A stretch of DNA of 64,000 nucleotides from Streptacidiphilus jiangxiensis. GTDB lineage: Bacteria; Actinomycetota; Actinomycetes; Streptomycetales; Streptomycetaceae. Location of the stretch: assembly GCF_900109465.1 (NCBI RefSeq), contig NZ_FOAZ01000010.1:272669-336668 (forward strand). Reading direction: 5' to 3'. The position numbers and the translations under genes were made by a program. The notes below the pieces were generated by a model. It worked only from the letters and a program-made list of their open reading frames with translations. It did no database searches and had not been told where the DNA came from. Positions 34,823-43,926 of the stretch are shown here, in pieces (within the stretch, counting starts at the first letter, position 1; every line of letters starts with the position of its first letter).

Positions 34823-34926
34823 AGGGGCGCGGGGAACTGCGCGCTGAGCCACCGACATGCGGATGGTCCTCAACGTTCAGGGCCGTCCGCAGGCCGGTGG
34901 TTGCTCGCGCAGTTCCCCGCGCCCCT
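34823..34926. repeat. Palindromic intergenic element, copy 3 (inside a sugar ABC operon)
   Basis: Arms AGGGGCGCGGGGAACTGCGCG and complement; interior GCGGATGGTCCT … AGGGCCGTCCGC pairs further. It begins 8 bases after the stop of the binding-protein gene and ends 19 bases before the permease start, in the intercistronic position that REP elements occupy between malE and malF in E. coli. Confidence 0.9.
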
Positions 34927-34934
34927 ACATGTGC

Positions 34935-36302
34935 CTACTGCGGCCAGGCGGCGTCGATGTCCGCTGCGGTCTTCTGGACGGACTGGTTCTGCGCGAACCA
35001 CGCCGTGAACGACTTCCACTCCTGCCCCGAACCGATCGCCGCGACCATCAGGTCGGACGCGTCGAAACGGAACGTCGCCGACGGGTCCGTCAGGTACTTC
35101 GCCGAGAGCTGGTCGATCGGGTCGGTGTAGATCGACGGGTCCACACCCTGGTTCGCCGAGACCCAGCCCGGTGCCTGCTTGATGCGGCTCGTCGCCCACT
35201 CCGACGTGGAGAGGTAGTTCTGCACGGCCTGCACCTCGGGCCGGCTGCTGAACGCCGCCACGAACTCGCCGCCGCCCTCGACCGGGGTCGGGATGGACGG
35301 GTTCACCGCAGGGAGCTTGAACGCCCAGATGTCGCCGTTCGGGCCCACGGTCGTGCCCTTGGGCCACTGCGCCTCGTAGAACGAGGCCTGCTGCAGCATC
35401 GAGCACTTGCCGGTCAGGATCGGCGTCCCGGCGTCCTGGAAGGTCGTGGAGGCGATGGACGAGACGTCGCCGAAGCCGCCGTTGACCCAGGCGGGGTTGT
35501 GCATCCAGTTCTGGACCACGTTCATCGAGTCGATGATCTGGGGGTCGGAGAACTTGACCTGGTGGCTGATCCACTGGTCGTAGACGTCGCCGCCGTACTT
35601 GCCGAGGACGACCTCCTCGACCCAGTCGGTCGCGGGCCAGCCCGTCGCCGTGCCGGAGCCGATACCACCGCACCACGGCTTGTTCTTGCCCGACTTGGCG
35701 ATCTTGTCGCTGAGTGCCATCAGGTCCGCCCAGGTGGTCGGCACCTGGTAGCCCGCGGCCGCGAAGGCCTTGGGCGAGTACCAGACGAGCGACTTCATGT
35801 TCGCGCTCATCGGCGCGGCGTAGAAGGTGCCGTCGACCGAGCCGTAGCTCTTCCAGATGGGGGCCCACTTGCTCTCGTTCGCGACGGTCTGCGCCGGCGG
35901 CTTGACCACCTTGCCCGTCTTCACCATCTGCGCCAGCAGGCCGGGCTGCGGGATGATCGCCAGGTCCGGCGCGTTGCCGCCGGTGACCCGGACCGGGAGC
36001 TGGGACTCGAAGTCGTTGGAGCCGACGTAGGAGATCTTGATCCCGGTGCAGGAGCTGAACTTCGCCCAGGACCGCTCCAGGGCGTCCGACTCGGGGCTGA
36101 GGATCGAGGCGAACATCGTGACGGTCGTGCCCGAGTGGCCCGCGTAGGCCTGGAAGGGGGCGCAGTCACCGGTCAGGGTGGGCGTCGCGGAGGCGGTGCC
36201 GCCGTTGCCGCCGGAGGAGTTGGAACAGCCGGCGAGGAGAGTGAGCGCGGCGGCCGCCCCTACGGCGACGGCGCGGCGTCCGGACAGAGTGGGCCTGTGC
36301 AT
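34935..36302 (-). CDS. Sugar ABC transporter substrate-binding lipoprotein
   Basis: 455-residue solute receptor of the extracellular solute-binding family 1. The signal peptide RRAVAVGAAAALTLLAGC has a perfect lipobox (LAGC). The mature protein shows the fold markers VTMFASILSPESDALERSW, QLPVRVTGGNAPDLAIIPQPGL, FYAAPMSANMKSLVWYSPKAFAAAGY and GGGEFVAAFS, most like AglE/alpha-glucoside receptors. The ligand is not certain. The ATG is preceded by GGAGG at 7 bases. It is first gene of the operon. The leader contains three partial copies of GCCGTGCAGAGA (36335–36369) and TTCTTGCAGCAG, a possible LacI-family half-site, but this is weak. Confidence 0.9.
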   Translation of the reverse strand: MHRPTLSGRRAVAVGAAAALTLLAGCSNSSGGNGGTASATPTLTGDCAPFQAYAGHSGTTVTMFASILSPESDALERSWAKFSSCTGIKISYVGSNDFESQLPVRVTGGNAPDLAIIPQPGLLAQMVKTGKVVKPPAQTVANESKWAPIWKSYGSVDGTFYAAPMSANMKSLVWYSPKAFAAAGYQVPTTWADLMALSDKIAKSGKNKPWCGGIGSGTATGWPATDWVEEVVLGKYGGDVYDQWISHQVKFSDPQIIDSMNVVQNWMHNPAWVNGGFGDVSSIASTTFQDAGTPILTGKCSMLQQASFYEAQWPKGTTVGPNGDIWAFKLPAVNPSIPTPVEGGGEFVAAFSSRPEVQAVQNYLSTSEWATSRIKQAPGWVSANQGVDPSIYTDPIDQLSAKYLTDPSATFRFDASDLMVAAIGSGQEWKSFTAWFAQNQSVQKTAADIDAAWPQ

Positions 36303-36456
36303 TGCGTGCCTCCAAGAGGGTGGACCGGGTGCGCGCCGTGCAGAGAGAGCCGTGCAGAGAGCCGTGCGGTCGTGAAAGTTCTTGCAGCAGATACAGGACC
36401 ATAACCTGACGCCAACACCTGGCCAAGGGGTCGCGCCGCGTTCAGATCTTGAAGCA

Positions 36457-36496
36457 CGCAAGGGGCCCACGGCTCGTGTGCCGTGGGCCCCTTGCG
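36457..36496 (-). terminator. Terminator of the NAD-glutamate dehydrogenase gene
   Basis: 17-bp perfect stem CGCAAGGGGCCCACGGC/GCCGTGGGCCCCTTGCG with a 6-base loop, 12 bases beyond the stop codon. Confidence 0.92.
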
Positions 36497-36507
36497 TTAC
36501 ACGGTGC

Positions 36508-39500
36508 TCAGCGCATCGACCCGGTCCGCAGCAGCGTGCGGATGACCCGCATCGCGACGCTGAGGTTGGCCAGGTCGTACGACTCCGACGTCCTTATGTC
36601 GTCGAGCGTGGTCTTGGCGCGGTTGACCAGCGTCGCGTTCGCCTCGACCCAGGCCTGGAACCGCTCCTCCGGCGTCGCGCCGGGCTCGCCGTAGCCGAGC
36701 AGGTCCGCGGTGAGCGTCGCGTGGGCCGCGAAGAGGTCCTCGCGGATGGCCGCGCGGGCCATCGACTGCCAACGGTCGGTGCGGGGCAGCTCGATGATCC
36801 GGTCGAGCAGCTCGGCGATCTGCAGGCGCGAGCCGAGGTCGTAGTAGACCTCCGCCACGTCCAGCACCTCGGCGCCGTGGCGGTCGGCGGTCTCGATGAT
36901 GTCCAGCGAGGGGAAGACCGAGGAGAGACCGGCGATCTTGACTGCCAGCTCCTCCTGCACACCCGCCTCGAGCAGCTCGTCGCGCACGGACGCGAACCAC
37001 TCCAGGTCCGAGCCGCGGACCAGCTCAGGCACCTTGCTCCAGACCAGGTTGACCCGCTCGCGGAAGACCTCGATGGTCTCCGCGATGTCGAGCGGCTGGC
37101 GCCGGTTGTTGAGCAGCCAGCGGGTGGCGCGCTCGACCAGGCGACGGCTGTGCAGCCGCATCTTGGTCTGGATCTCCGCCGGGACCTTGTTGTCCAGGTC
37201 CTCGATCTCCTGCCAGATGCCCTTGAGGTCGAAGATCGCGCGGGCCGCGGTGTGCGAGCGCACGACCTCCTCGTAGGTGGCACCCGTCTCCTCGCGCAGA
37301 CGGAAGGCGAAGGTCATGCCGCCGCGGTTGATGGTCTCGTTGACCACGACCGTGGTGATGATCTCCCGGCGCAGCGCGTGGCCGTCGATCTGCTCCTCGA
37401 ACCGCTGCTGGAGCTGCGGCGGGAAGTAGCGGTGCAGCTTGCCACGCAGGTACGGGTCGTCCGGCAGGTCCGAGGCGAGGATCTCGTCGGCCAGGGTGAT
37501 CTTCGTGTAGGCGAGCAGCACGGCCAGCTCGGGCTGGGTCAGGCCGCGCCCGGCCGCCGCCCGCTCGCGCATCTGCGCGCCGGTCGGCAGGAACTCCAGC
37601 GCCCGGTTGAGGTGGCCGTCGGCGACCAGACGGCGCATCAGCCGCTGGTGCACGTTGACCATGCTCGGCGCCTGCGACGAGGCGTTGGCCAGCGCCACGT
37701 TCTGGGCGTAGTTGTTCACCAGGACGTGCTCGCCGACCTGGTCGGTCATCTCGGCCAGCAGCGCGTTGCGCTGCTTGACCGTCATGTCGCCGTCGGTGAC
37801 GACCTGGTTGAGCAGGATCTTGATGTTCACCTCGTGGTCCGAGGTGTCGACGCCGGCCGAGTTGTCGATGGCGTCGGTGTTGACCTTGCCGCCCTCGCCG
37901 CCGTGGCCCAGCGTCGCGAACTCGATGCGGCCGAGCTGGGTCGCGCCCAGGTTGCCGCCCTCGCCGAACACCTTGACCCGCAGCTCGCCGCCGTTGACGC
38001 GGATCGCGTCGTTGGCCTTGTCGCCGACCTCGAGGTTGTTCTCGCTCGCGGCCTTGACGTAGGTGCCGATGCCGCCGTTCCACAGCAGGTCGACCGGGGA
38101 GAGCAGGATCGCCTTCATCAGCTCGGCCGGGGTGAGCCGGGAGACGCCCGCCTCGATGCCCAGCGCCTCGCGCATCTGCGCGGTGATGGTGATCGACTTG
38201 GCGCTGCGCGGGAAGATGCCGCCGCCGGCCGAGATCAGCTCGGTGTTGTAGTCCTCCCAGGAGCTGCGCGGCAGGTCGAACATCCGCTTGCGCTCGGCGA
38301 AGGAGCTCGCCGCCTCCGGGTTCGGGTCCACGAAGATGTGGCGGTGGTCGAACGCGGCGACCAGGCGGATGTGCTCGCTGAGCAGCATGCCGTTGCCGAA
38401 CACGTCACCGGACATGTCGCCGATGCCGACGACGGTGAAGTCCTCGGACTGGGTGTCGTGGCCCAGCTCGCGGAAGTGGCGCTTGACCGACTCCCAGGCG
38501 CCGCGGGCGGTGATGCCCATGCCCTTGTGGTCGTAACCGGCCGAGCCACCGGAGGCGAAGGCGTCGCCCAGCCAGAAGCCGTACTCGTTCGCGACACCGT
38601 TGGCGATGTCGGAGAAGGTCGCGGTGCCCTTGTCGGCGGCGACGACGAGGTAGGTGTCGTCACCGTCGTGGCGCACGACGTCCTTCGGCGGCACGACCTC
38701 GCCGGCGACCAGGTTGTCGGTGATGTCGAGCAGACCGGAGATGAAGGTCTTGTAGGAGGAGATGCCCTCGTCCATCCAGGCCTGGCGGTCCAGCGACGGG
38801 TCGGGCAGCTGCTTGGCGAAGAATCCGCCCTTGGAGCCGACCGGCACGATGACGGTGTTCTTCACCATCTGGGCCTTGACCAGGCCGAGGATCTCGGTGC
38901 GGAAGTCCTCACGACGGTCGGACCAGCGCAGACCACCGCGGGCGACCTTGCCGAAGCGCAGGTGCACGCCCTCGACCTGCGGCGAGTAGACCCAGATCTC
39001 GTAGGCCGGGCGCGGGGCCGGCAGGTCCGGGATGGCCTGAGGGTCGAACTTCATCGACACGTAGGCGTGCGGCTCGCCCGCCTCGGTGCGCTGGAAGAAG
39101 TTGGTGCGCAGGGTGGCCTTGATCAGCGTCAGGAAGGAACGCAGGATGCGGTCCTCGTCGAGGCTGACGACCTGGTCGAGCGCGCCGTCCAGCTCCTCCA
39201 GCAGACCCTCCGTCAGCTCGGCGGCGCTGTGCGTGTGCGCGGGCGACAGACGGGCCTCGAAGAGGTTCACCAGCAGGCGGGTGACGTGGACGTTGTTGAG
39301 GAGCGCGTCCTCCATGTAGTCCTGCGAGAAGGCCACACCGGCCTGGCGCAGGTACTTGGCGTAGGCGCGCAGCACCATCGCCTGACGCCAGCCCAGACCG
39401 GCGCGCAGGACGAGGGAGTTGAAGCCGTCGTTCTCGGCCTTGCCGGTCCAGACGGCGGCGAAGGCCTTCTGGAACCGCTCGCGGCTCTCGTCGGTGATGG

Positions 39501-41394
39501 TGTCGGCGACATCGGGACGCAGCTTCAGGCCGAAGTCGTAGACCCAGGCGACCGTGCCGTCGGCGCGGCGCAGCTCGTAGGGGTGCTCGTCGAGCACCTC
39601 GACGCCGAGGCGGGACAGGACCGGCAGCACCTCGGTCAGCGAGACCGAGCCGCCCTCCCAGTAGATCTTGAAGCGGCGCTCGTCGCCCTCGGCGTCGACC
39701 GGCTGGTACAGGTTGAGCCGGAAGTCGCCGGCGCCCGCGAGGGACTCCAGCTGGCGCAGGTCGGCGACGCCGGTGGCCGGGGTGAAGTCGGCGCGGTAGC
39801 CGTCGGGGAAGGCGTTGGCGTAGCGGCGCGAGGCCTCTGCCGCGCGCTCCTCGCCGCACTCACGGACCAGCACCTCGTTGAAGCCGTCCGCCCAGGAGCG
39901 GGCGGTCTCGGCGAGCTTGGCCTCCAGCCGGTCGATGTCCTGCTCGCTCAGGTGCGGCAGCTCGGTGCCGGCCGGCACCCGGATGACGAAGTGCAGACGG
40001 GCCAGGACCGACTCGGTGTTCCACGCGGTGTAGTCGATCGCCGAGCCGCCCAGCTCCTGCATCAGCAGGTCCATCAGACGCAGGCGCACGCGGGTGGTGT
40101 AGCGGTCACGCGGCAGGTAGACCAGCGCGGAGAAGTAGCGGCCGTACTCGTCCTGGCGCAGGAACAGGCGCAGCTTGCGGCGCTCCTGCAGGTACAGCAC
40201 GGAGTGCGCGATGGAGAGCAGCTCGGCGACCGGCGTCTGGAAGAGCTCGTCGCGCGGGTAGGTCTCCAGGATCTGCAGCAGGTCGCGACCGTCGTGGCTC
40301 TCGGCGCTGAAGCCGGCCTCCGCGAGCACCTCCTGCACCTTGCGGCGGGCCACCGGCACGCGGTTGACCGACTCGGTGTAGGCGGCGGCGGAGAACAGGC
40401 CGAGGAAGCGGCGCTCGCCGATGACGTTGCCCTGGGCGTCGAACTTCTTGACGCCCACGTAGTCGAGGTAGGACGGGCGGTGCACGGTGGCGCGGCTGTT
40501 GGCCTTGGTCAGCACCAGCAGCTTCTGCTCGCGGGCCTTCGCGCGGGCCGGGGCGGTCAGGCGGCCGAAGGCGGAGGAGTCGCCCGACTTCGGGTCCGAA
40601 CGCAGGATGCCGAGACCGGTGCCGGCGACGGCGTGCAGCGCGTCCTCGCCGTCCGGGGTCTCCACCAGGTCGTACTCGCGGTAGCCGAGGAAGGTGAAGT
40701 GGTCGTCGGCGAGCCAGCGCAGCAGGTCCCAGGTCTCCGCAACCTCCTGCTCGGCCAGGCCGGCCGGCGGGGTCTCACGGAGCTCGTCGGCGAGGCGCAG
40801 CGCGGACTCGCGCATCTTGCCCCAGTCCTCGACGACCTCGCGGACGTCGCCGAGAACGCGGCGCAGGTCGCTCTCGATGGCGCGCAGGTCCTCGCGGTCG
40901 GTCTCGCGGTCGATCTCGATGTGCATCCACGACTCGACCAGCGCGTCGGCCGGGCGCTTCTTGTCGCAGGCGTCCAGGTCGAGGATCTCGATCAGCTTGC
41001 CGGTGATGTCACGGCGGACGACCATCTGCGGGTGGATCACGACGTGGATGCCGCGGTCCTGGCGGGTCAGCTCCTGGGTGACCGAGTCGACCAGGAACGG
41101 CATGTCGTCGGTGACGATCTCGACCACGGTGTGGCCGCACTGCCACCCGTTCTCCTCGACGGTCGGGGTGTGGACCCGGACCTCCACTGCGCCCTGCGGG
41201 CGCTTGGCCGCGAGCCGGTGGTGGGAGGCTGCCGCTCCGTAGACGTCGACCGGATCCCGGTCGAGCAGGTCCTCGGGTGCCGTGTGCAGGTAGTAGTGCT
41301 TCAGGTAGGAGGCAAGGGCGCCGTTGCCCAGCGCCTCTCCCTGAGCCGCCTTGCTGAGCAGTTCGGCCTTGGCTGCGTCCAGCTGGGTCTGCAT
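36508..41394 (-). CDS. NAD-specific glutamate dehydrogenase, 180-kDa (L_180) class
   Basis: 1628-residue catabolic glutamate dehydrogenase that deaminates glutamate to 2-oxoglutarate with NAD+. Length and layout match the large L_180 enzymes first described in Streptomyces: N-terminal ACT-like regulatory segments, a central catalytic domain and a long C-terminal region. The substrate Lys lies in VPVGSKGGFFAKQLPDPS (about residue 850), preceded by PQVEGVHLRFGKVARGGLRWSDR and followed by YDHKGMGITARGAWESVKRHF. Start ATG (MQTQLDAAKAELLSKAAQ); an upstream extension lacks family sequence. A gene order with a P5C-dehydrogenase-like protein upstream would suit proline/arginine breakdown via glutamate. 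Confidence 0.95.
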   Translation of the reverse strand: MQTQLDAAKAELLSKAAQGEALGNGALASYLKHYYLHTAPEDLLDRDPVDVYGAAASHHRLAAKRPQGAVEVRVHTPTVEENGWQCGHTVVEIVTDDMPFLVDSVTQELTRQDRGIHVVIHPQMVVRRDITGKLIEILDLDACDKKRPADALVESWMHIEIDRETDREDLRAIESDLRRVLGDVREVVEDWGKMRESALRLADELRETPPAGLAEQEVAETWDLLRWLADDHFTFLGYREYDLVETPDGEDALHAVAGTGLGILRSDPKSGDSSAFGRLTAPARAKAREQKLLVLTKANSRATVHRPSYLDYVGVKKFDAQGNVIGERRFLGLFSAAAYTESVNRVPVARRKVQEVLAEAGFSAESHDGRDLLQILETYPRDELFQTPVAELLSIAHSVLYLQERRKLRLFLRQDEYGRYFSALVYLPRDRYTTRVRLRLMDLLMQELGGSAIDYTAWNTESVLARLHFVIRVPAGTELPHLSEQDIDRLEAKLAETARSWADGFNEVLVRECGEERAAEASRRYANAFPDGYRADFTPATGVADLRQLESLAGAGDFRLNLYQPVDAEGDERRFKIYWEGGSVSLTEVLPVLSRLGVEVLDEHPYELRRADGTVAWVYDFGLKLRPDVADTITDESRERFQKAFAAVWTGKAENDGFNSLVLRAGLGWRQAMVLRAYAKYLRQAGVAFSQDYMEDALLNNVHVTRLLVNLFEARLSPAHTHSAAELTEGLLEELDGALDQVVSLDEDRILRSFLTLIKATLRTNFFQRTEAGEPHAYVSMKFDPQAIPDLPAPRPAYEIWVYSPQVEGVHLRFGKVARGGLRWSDRREDFRTEILGLVKAQMVKNTVIVPVGSKGGFFAKQLPDPSLDRQAWMDEGISSYKTFISGLLDITDNLVAGEVVPPKDVVRHDGDDTYLVVAADKGTATFSDIANGVANEYGFWLGDAFASGGSAGYDHKGMGITARGAWESVKRHFRELGHDTQSEDFTVVGIGDMSGDVFGNGMLLSEHIRLVAAFDHRHIFVDPNPEAASSFAERKRMFDLPRSSWEDYNTELISAGGGIFPRSAKSITITAQMREALGIEAGVSRLTPAELMKAILLSPVDLLWNGGIGTYVKAASENNLEVGDKANDAIRVNGGELRVKVFGEGGNLGATQLGRIEFATLGHGGEGGKVNTDAIDNSAGVDTSDHEVNIKILLNQVVTDGDMTVKQRNALLAEMTDQVGEHVLVNNYAQNVALANASSQAPSMVNVHQRLMRRLVADGHLNRALEFLPTGAQMRERAAAGRGLTQPELAVLLAYTKITLADEILASDLPDDPYLRGKLHRYFPPQLQQRFEEQIDGHALRREIITTVVVNETINRGGMTFAFRLREETGATYEEVVRSHTAARAIFDLKGIWQEIEDLDNKVPAEIQTKMRLHSRRLVERATRWLLNNRRQPLDIAETIEVFRERVNLVWSKVPELVRGSDLEWFASVRDELLEAGVQEELAVKIAGLSSVFPSLDIIETADRHGAEVLDVAEVYYDLGSRLQIAELLDRIIELPRTDRWQSMARAAIREDLFAAHATLTADLLGYGEPGATPEERFQAWVEANATLVNRAKTTLDDIRTSESYDLANLSVAMRVIRTLLRTGSMR

Positions 41395-41672
41395 GACTTC
41401 TTGGCTCCTGTCGCGCGCCGTTGCGTGACTCGGTGGGTGCGGTTGCTTGCGTGGTTCTGCGTGGGATGCGCAAGATCCACCGGGTCTGTCCCTATCCTCC
41501 CCCATTGCGAGGGATGATCGGTCCGGCCCCTGTGGTTCCGGTCGAGCCTAACTTGGGTAGGAGACCGTGTCCCGGGCCACTTAGGTGCAGTGCGTCAGGA
41601 TCTTTGGTACCGGCTGTACGACTTGTCCAAGGGTTCTCCGCCGTTTCTTCATCGGATCGAGGCTGCGTTTCA

Positions 41673-43235
41673 TCACATCGAGGCAAGGGCCTCGCTGATC
41701 GAACGCGCGTCGGTCCATCGGGCGAGGTCCCGCTCGGGGTTCCCGGCCGCGGTCGGCGGGGTGTCGTTGATCAACAGCTGCTCGGCGGCGTGGCGCAGCC
41801 CGCCCAGGGCCGCGGCGATCGCGAGCCGGTCCTCGGCGACGACACGACCGGTCCGGACACCCGGGACGGTGGCTCCGACCAGGTCGAGTGTCTGAGCCCA
41901 GCGGGCGTCGTCGTAGACGTGCACCGCCAGCACCGGACCGAACAGGTCGGTCTGGAAGAGCTTCTGGCGCGGATCGGTGCCGGTGATCACGGTGGGCTCG
42001 ACGAACCAACCGATCGCGTCGTCGGTATGGCCGCCGACGACGAGGTCGAGGCTGTGCACCTCGCGGGCGCGGGCGATCGCCCCGGCGATCCGGTCATGGG
42101 CGGGCGCGTCGATCACCGCCCCCATGAAGTTGGACACATCGGACACATCTCCCACCGGCAGCGAGCGGACCTCGTCGAGGAAGTCGCCCTTCATCGCCTG
42201 CCACACGCTCCGCGGCAGATACGCGCGGGCGACCGCCGAGCAGTCCTGGCCCTGGTACGCGAACGCGCCCCGCACCAGCGCGGCCTTCAGCAGCGCCGGG
42301 TCGGCGCTGGGGTGCGCCAGCAGGAAGCCCCGCTCGGCGGTCTCGCCCACCAGGCGTGGACAGGCCGCGTAGCGATCCAGATGCCGGCCCACCTGCAGCC
42401 ACAGCGCCTGGAACGTCGCCGCCGAGCCGGAGAAGTGGACGCCGGCCAGAGCCGGATGCGCGAGCGCGGCCTCAGCGACGGCCTGCCCGTCCCCGGTCAC
42501 CATGGTGATCACCCCGGGTGGCAGTCCGGCCGCCTCCAGCACCCGCAGCAGGTGCCAGGCCGACAGCGTCTGCGTCGGCGCCGGCTTCCACACCACCGTG
42601 TTGCCCATCAACGCCGGCGCGGTCGGCAGGCGGCCCGCGACAGCAGTGGAGCCGAACGGCGAGATCGCACAGACGAAGCCGGGCAGCGGCCGGTGGTCGG
42701 TCCGGCTCCAGACGCCGGGCGCGGACGGCGTCTGCTCGGCCAGGACCCGACGGGCTGCGCGCACGTCCCGACGCCAGGCGTCGACCAGCCCGCCGACCAC
42801 GTCGGCCTCGGCCTGCTGCGCGGCCTTCGACTGCCCGAGCATCGTCGCCGCCACGACCGTCTCCCGCCACGGCCCGGTCAGCAGCTCCGCCGCCCGCAGG
42901 AACACGGCAGCCCGGTCGTCGAAGGAGAGCGACTGCCAGACCGGGGCGGCCTTCAGCGCACCCGCGACCACTGCGTCCACATCCTCGACGGTGGCGTTGC
43001 CCAGCACGCCGAGCCGGGCGCTGTGGTGGTGGGGCTGGACGACGGCGATCCGCTCACCGCGACCCAGGCGCCGCACGCCCCCGACGCTCATCGTCAACGG
43101 GGTGTCGGCGGCTGCCAGCTCTCTCAGCCGCGCCTCGAGCCGAGCCCGCTCCGGGCTGCCGGGGTGGTGGCGGAGGACCGGTCCGCCCGGTCCGTCCCAT
43201 CCGTCAATGCGGGCAAAACCGTCGATTTCTGACAT
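41673..43235 (-). CDS. Aldehyde dehydrogenase, P5C-dehydrogenase-like but altered
   Basis: 520 residues, closest in pattern to L-glutamate-gamma-semialdehyde (P5C) dehydrogenases: LPTAPALMGNTVVWKPAPTQ, AGLPPGVITMVTGDG, HFSGSAATFQ, RLVGET (general base Glu298) and AYQGQDCSAVARAY (nucleophile Cys332). Two catalytic landmarks differ. The oxyanion-hole Asn in the usual SPFNFTA is Gly195 (SPFGSTA). The normal GGKDF after VGET is AERGF, and the C-terminal PFGGxRxSGTNDKAG block is missing (INDTPPTAAGNPERDLARWT). It is probably a paralogue with weak, changed or no dehydrogenase activity. It follows a HAD phosphatase gene by 7 bases, so the two are co-translated. Confidence 0.85.
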   Translation of the reverse strand: MSEIDGFARIDGWDGPGGPVLRHHPGSPERARLEARLRELAAADTPLTMSVGGVRRLGRGERIAVVQPHHHSARLGVLGNATVEDVDAVVAGALKAAPVWQSLSFDDRAAVFLRAAELLTGPWRETVVAATMLGQSKAAQQAEADVVGGLVDAWRRDVRAARRVLAEQTPSAPGVWSRTDHRPLPGFVCAISPFGSTAVAGRLPTAPALMGNTVVWKPAPTQTLSAWHLLRVLEAAGLPPGVITMVTGDGQAVAEAALAHPALAGVHFSGSAATFQALWLQVGRHLDRYAACPRLVGETAERGFLLAHPSADPALLKAALVRGAFAYQGQDCSAVARAYLPRSVWQAMKGDFLDEVRSLPVGDVSDVSNFMGAVIDAPAHDRIAGAIARAREVHSLDLVVGGHTDDAIGWFVEPTVITGTDPRQKLFQTDLFGPVLAVHVYDDARWAQTLDLVGATVPGVRTGRVVAEDRLAIAAALGGLRHAAEQLLINDTPPTAAGNPERDLARWTDARSISEALASM

Positions 43236-43242
43236 ACGGTCA

Positions 43243-43896
43243 TCATGCGACCAGCTCCTCCGCCAGGGAGACAGCCTCGGCCAGAGTGTCGGCCACCGGC
43301 ACCCCTACGCGGGACAGCTCACGCCGCGAACCGGCCCCGCCGGTGTACAGCACCGACCGGACGCCCGCCTCGGCGGCGGCCGCCGCGTCGTCCGGCACAT
43401 CACCGATCAGCACCGTGCGCGTCGGATCCACCGCCCCGCCCAGCGCGGCGAGATGGCGCACCAGGTACTGCCCCTTGCCCGACGTGCCCGAGGCGCCGTC
43501 GCGCCCGTCGACCCGACGGAAGTGCTCGTGGATCCCGAAGCTGCGCACGAGCGGCACCAGCTCCTCGTGCCCGTACATCGACAGCAGCGACTGCGACCGG
43601 CCGACCACCGTGAGCAGCTCCAGCGCGCCCGCCGTCAGCCCGCAGGAATCCCGCATCGTCGTGTAGTGGCGGTGGAAGACCGCGTCCATGCGCTCCCACT
43701 CCTCGGGCGAGGGCATCCGCCCGAGCCGGTCGGCGTAGCAGTCGATCACGGGTATCCGGTACCACTCGCGGTACTCCTCCACCGTCATCGGCGGCAGGCC
43801 GAGCTCGCCGAAGGCGGCGTTGCTCGCGTCGACGACGGCACCGATGTCGTCGAAGAGGGTGCCGTTCCAGTCCCAGACGATGTGAGGTGTACGCAT
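43243..43896 (-). CDS. HAD-superfamily hydrolase (phosphoglycolate phosphatase-like)
   Basis: 217-residue cytoplasmic phosphatase. Motif I is VWDWNGTLFDD (nucleophile and acid/base Asp in DxNGT form), motif II the Ser of LLSMYGH, motif III a Lys in SGKGQYL, and motif IV LIGDVPDDAAAAAEAGV. The cap is the small helical type between motifs I and II (YREWYRIPVIDCYADRLGR). The W-D-W-N-G-T variant is common in actinobacterial HADs of unknown substrate. Start ATG (MRTPHIVW). It sits between a small conserved gene (30-base gap) and the altered aldehyde dehydrogenase (7-base gap) on the same strand, so it is likely one operon. Confidence 0.87.
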   Translation of the reverse strand: MRTPHIVWDWNGTLFDDIGAVVDASNAAFGELGLPPMTVEEYREWYRIPVIDCYADRLGRMPSPEEWERMDAVFHRHYTTMRDSCGLTAGALELLTVVGRSQSLLSMYGHEELVPLVRSFGIHEHFRRVDGRDGASGTSGKGQYLVRHLAALGGAVDPTRTVLIGDVPDDAAAAAEAGVRSVLYTGGAGSRRELSRVGVPVADTLAEAVSLAEELVA

Positions 43897-43926
43897 GATG
43901 GGGACGCTATCGCGAGGGCCTGACAC

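Noticed and set aside
36382..41517. Very long open frame opposite the glutamate dehydrogenase gene
   Set aside because: It encodes repetitive Arg/Val/Leu/Asp-rich sequence with no family resemblance, while the minus strand is a full match to the 180-kDa-class glutamate dehydrogenase. Long antisense frames are normal at this GC content. The same applies to frames opposite secA, the kinases and the malic enzyme.
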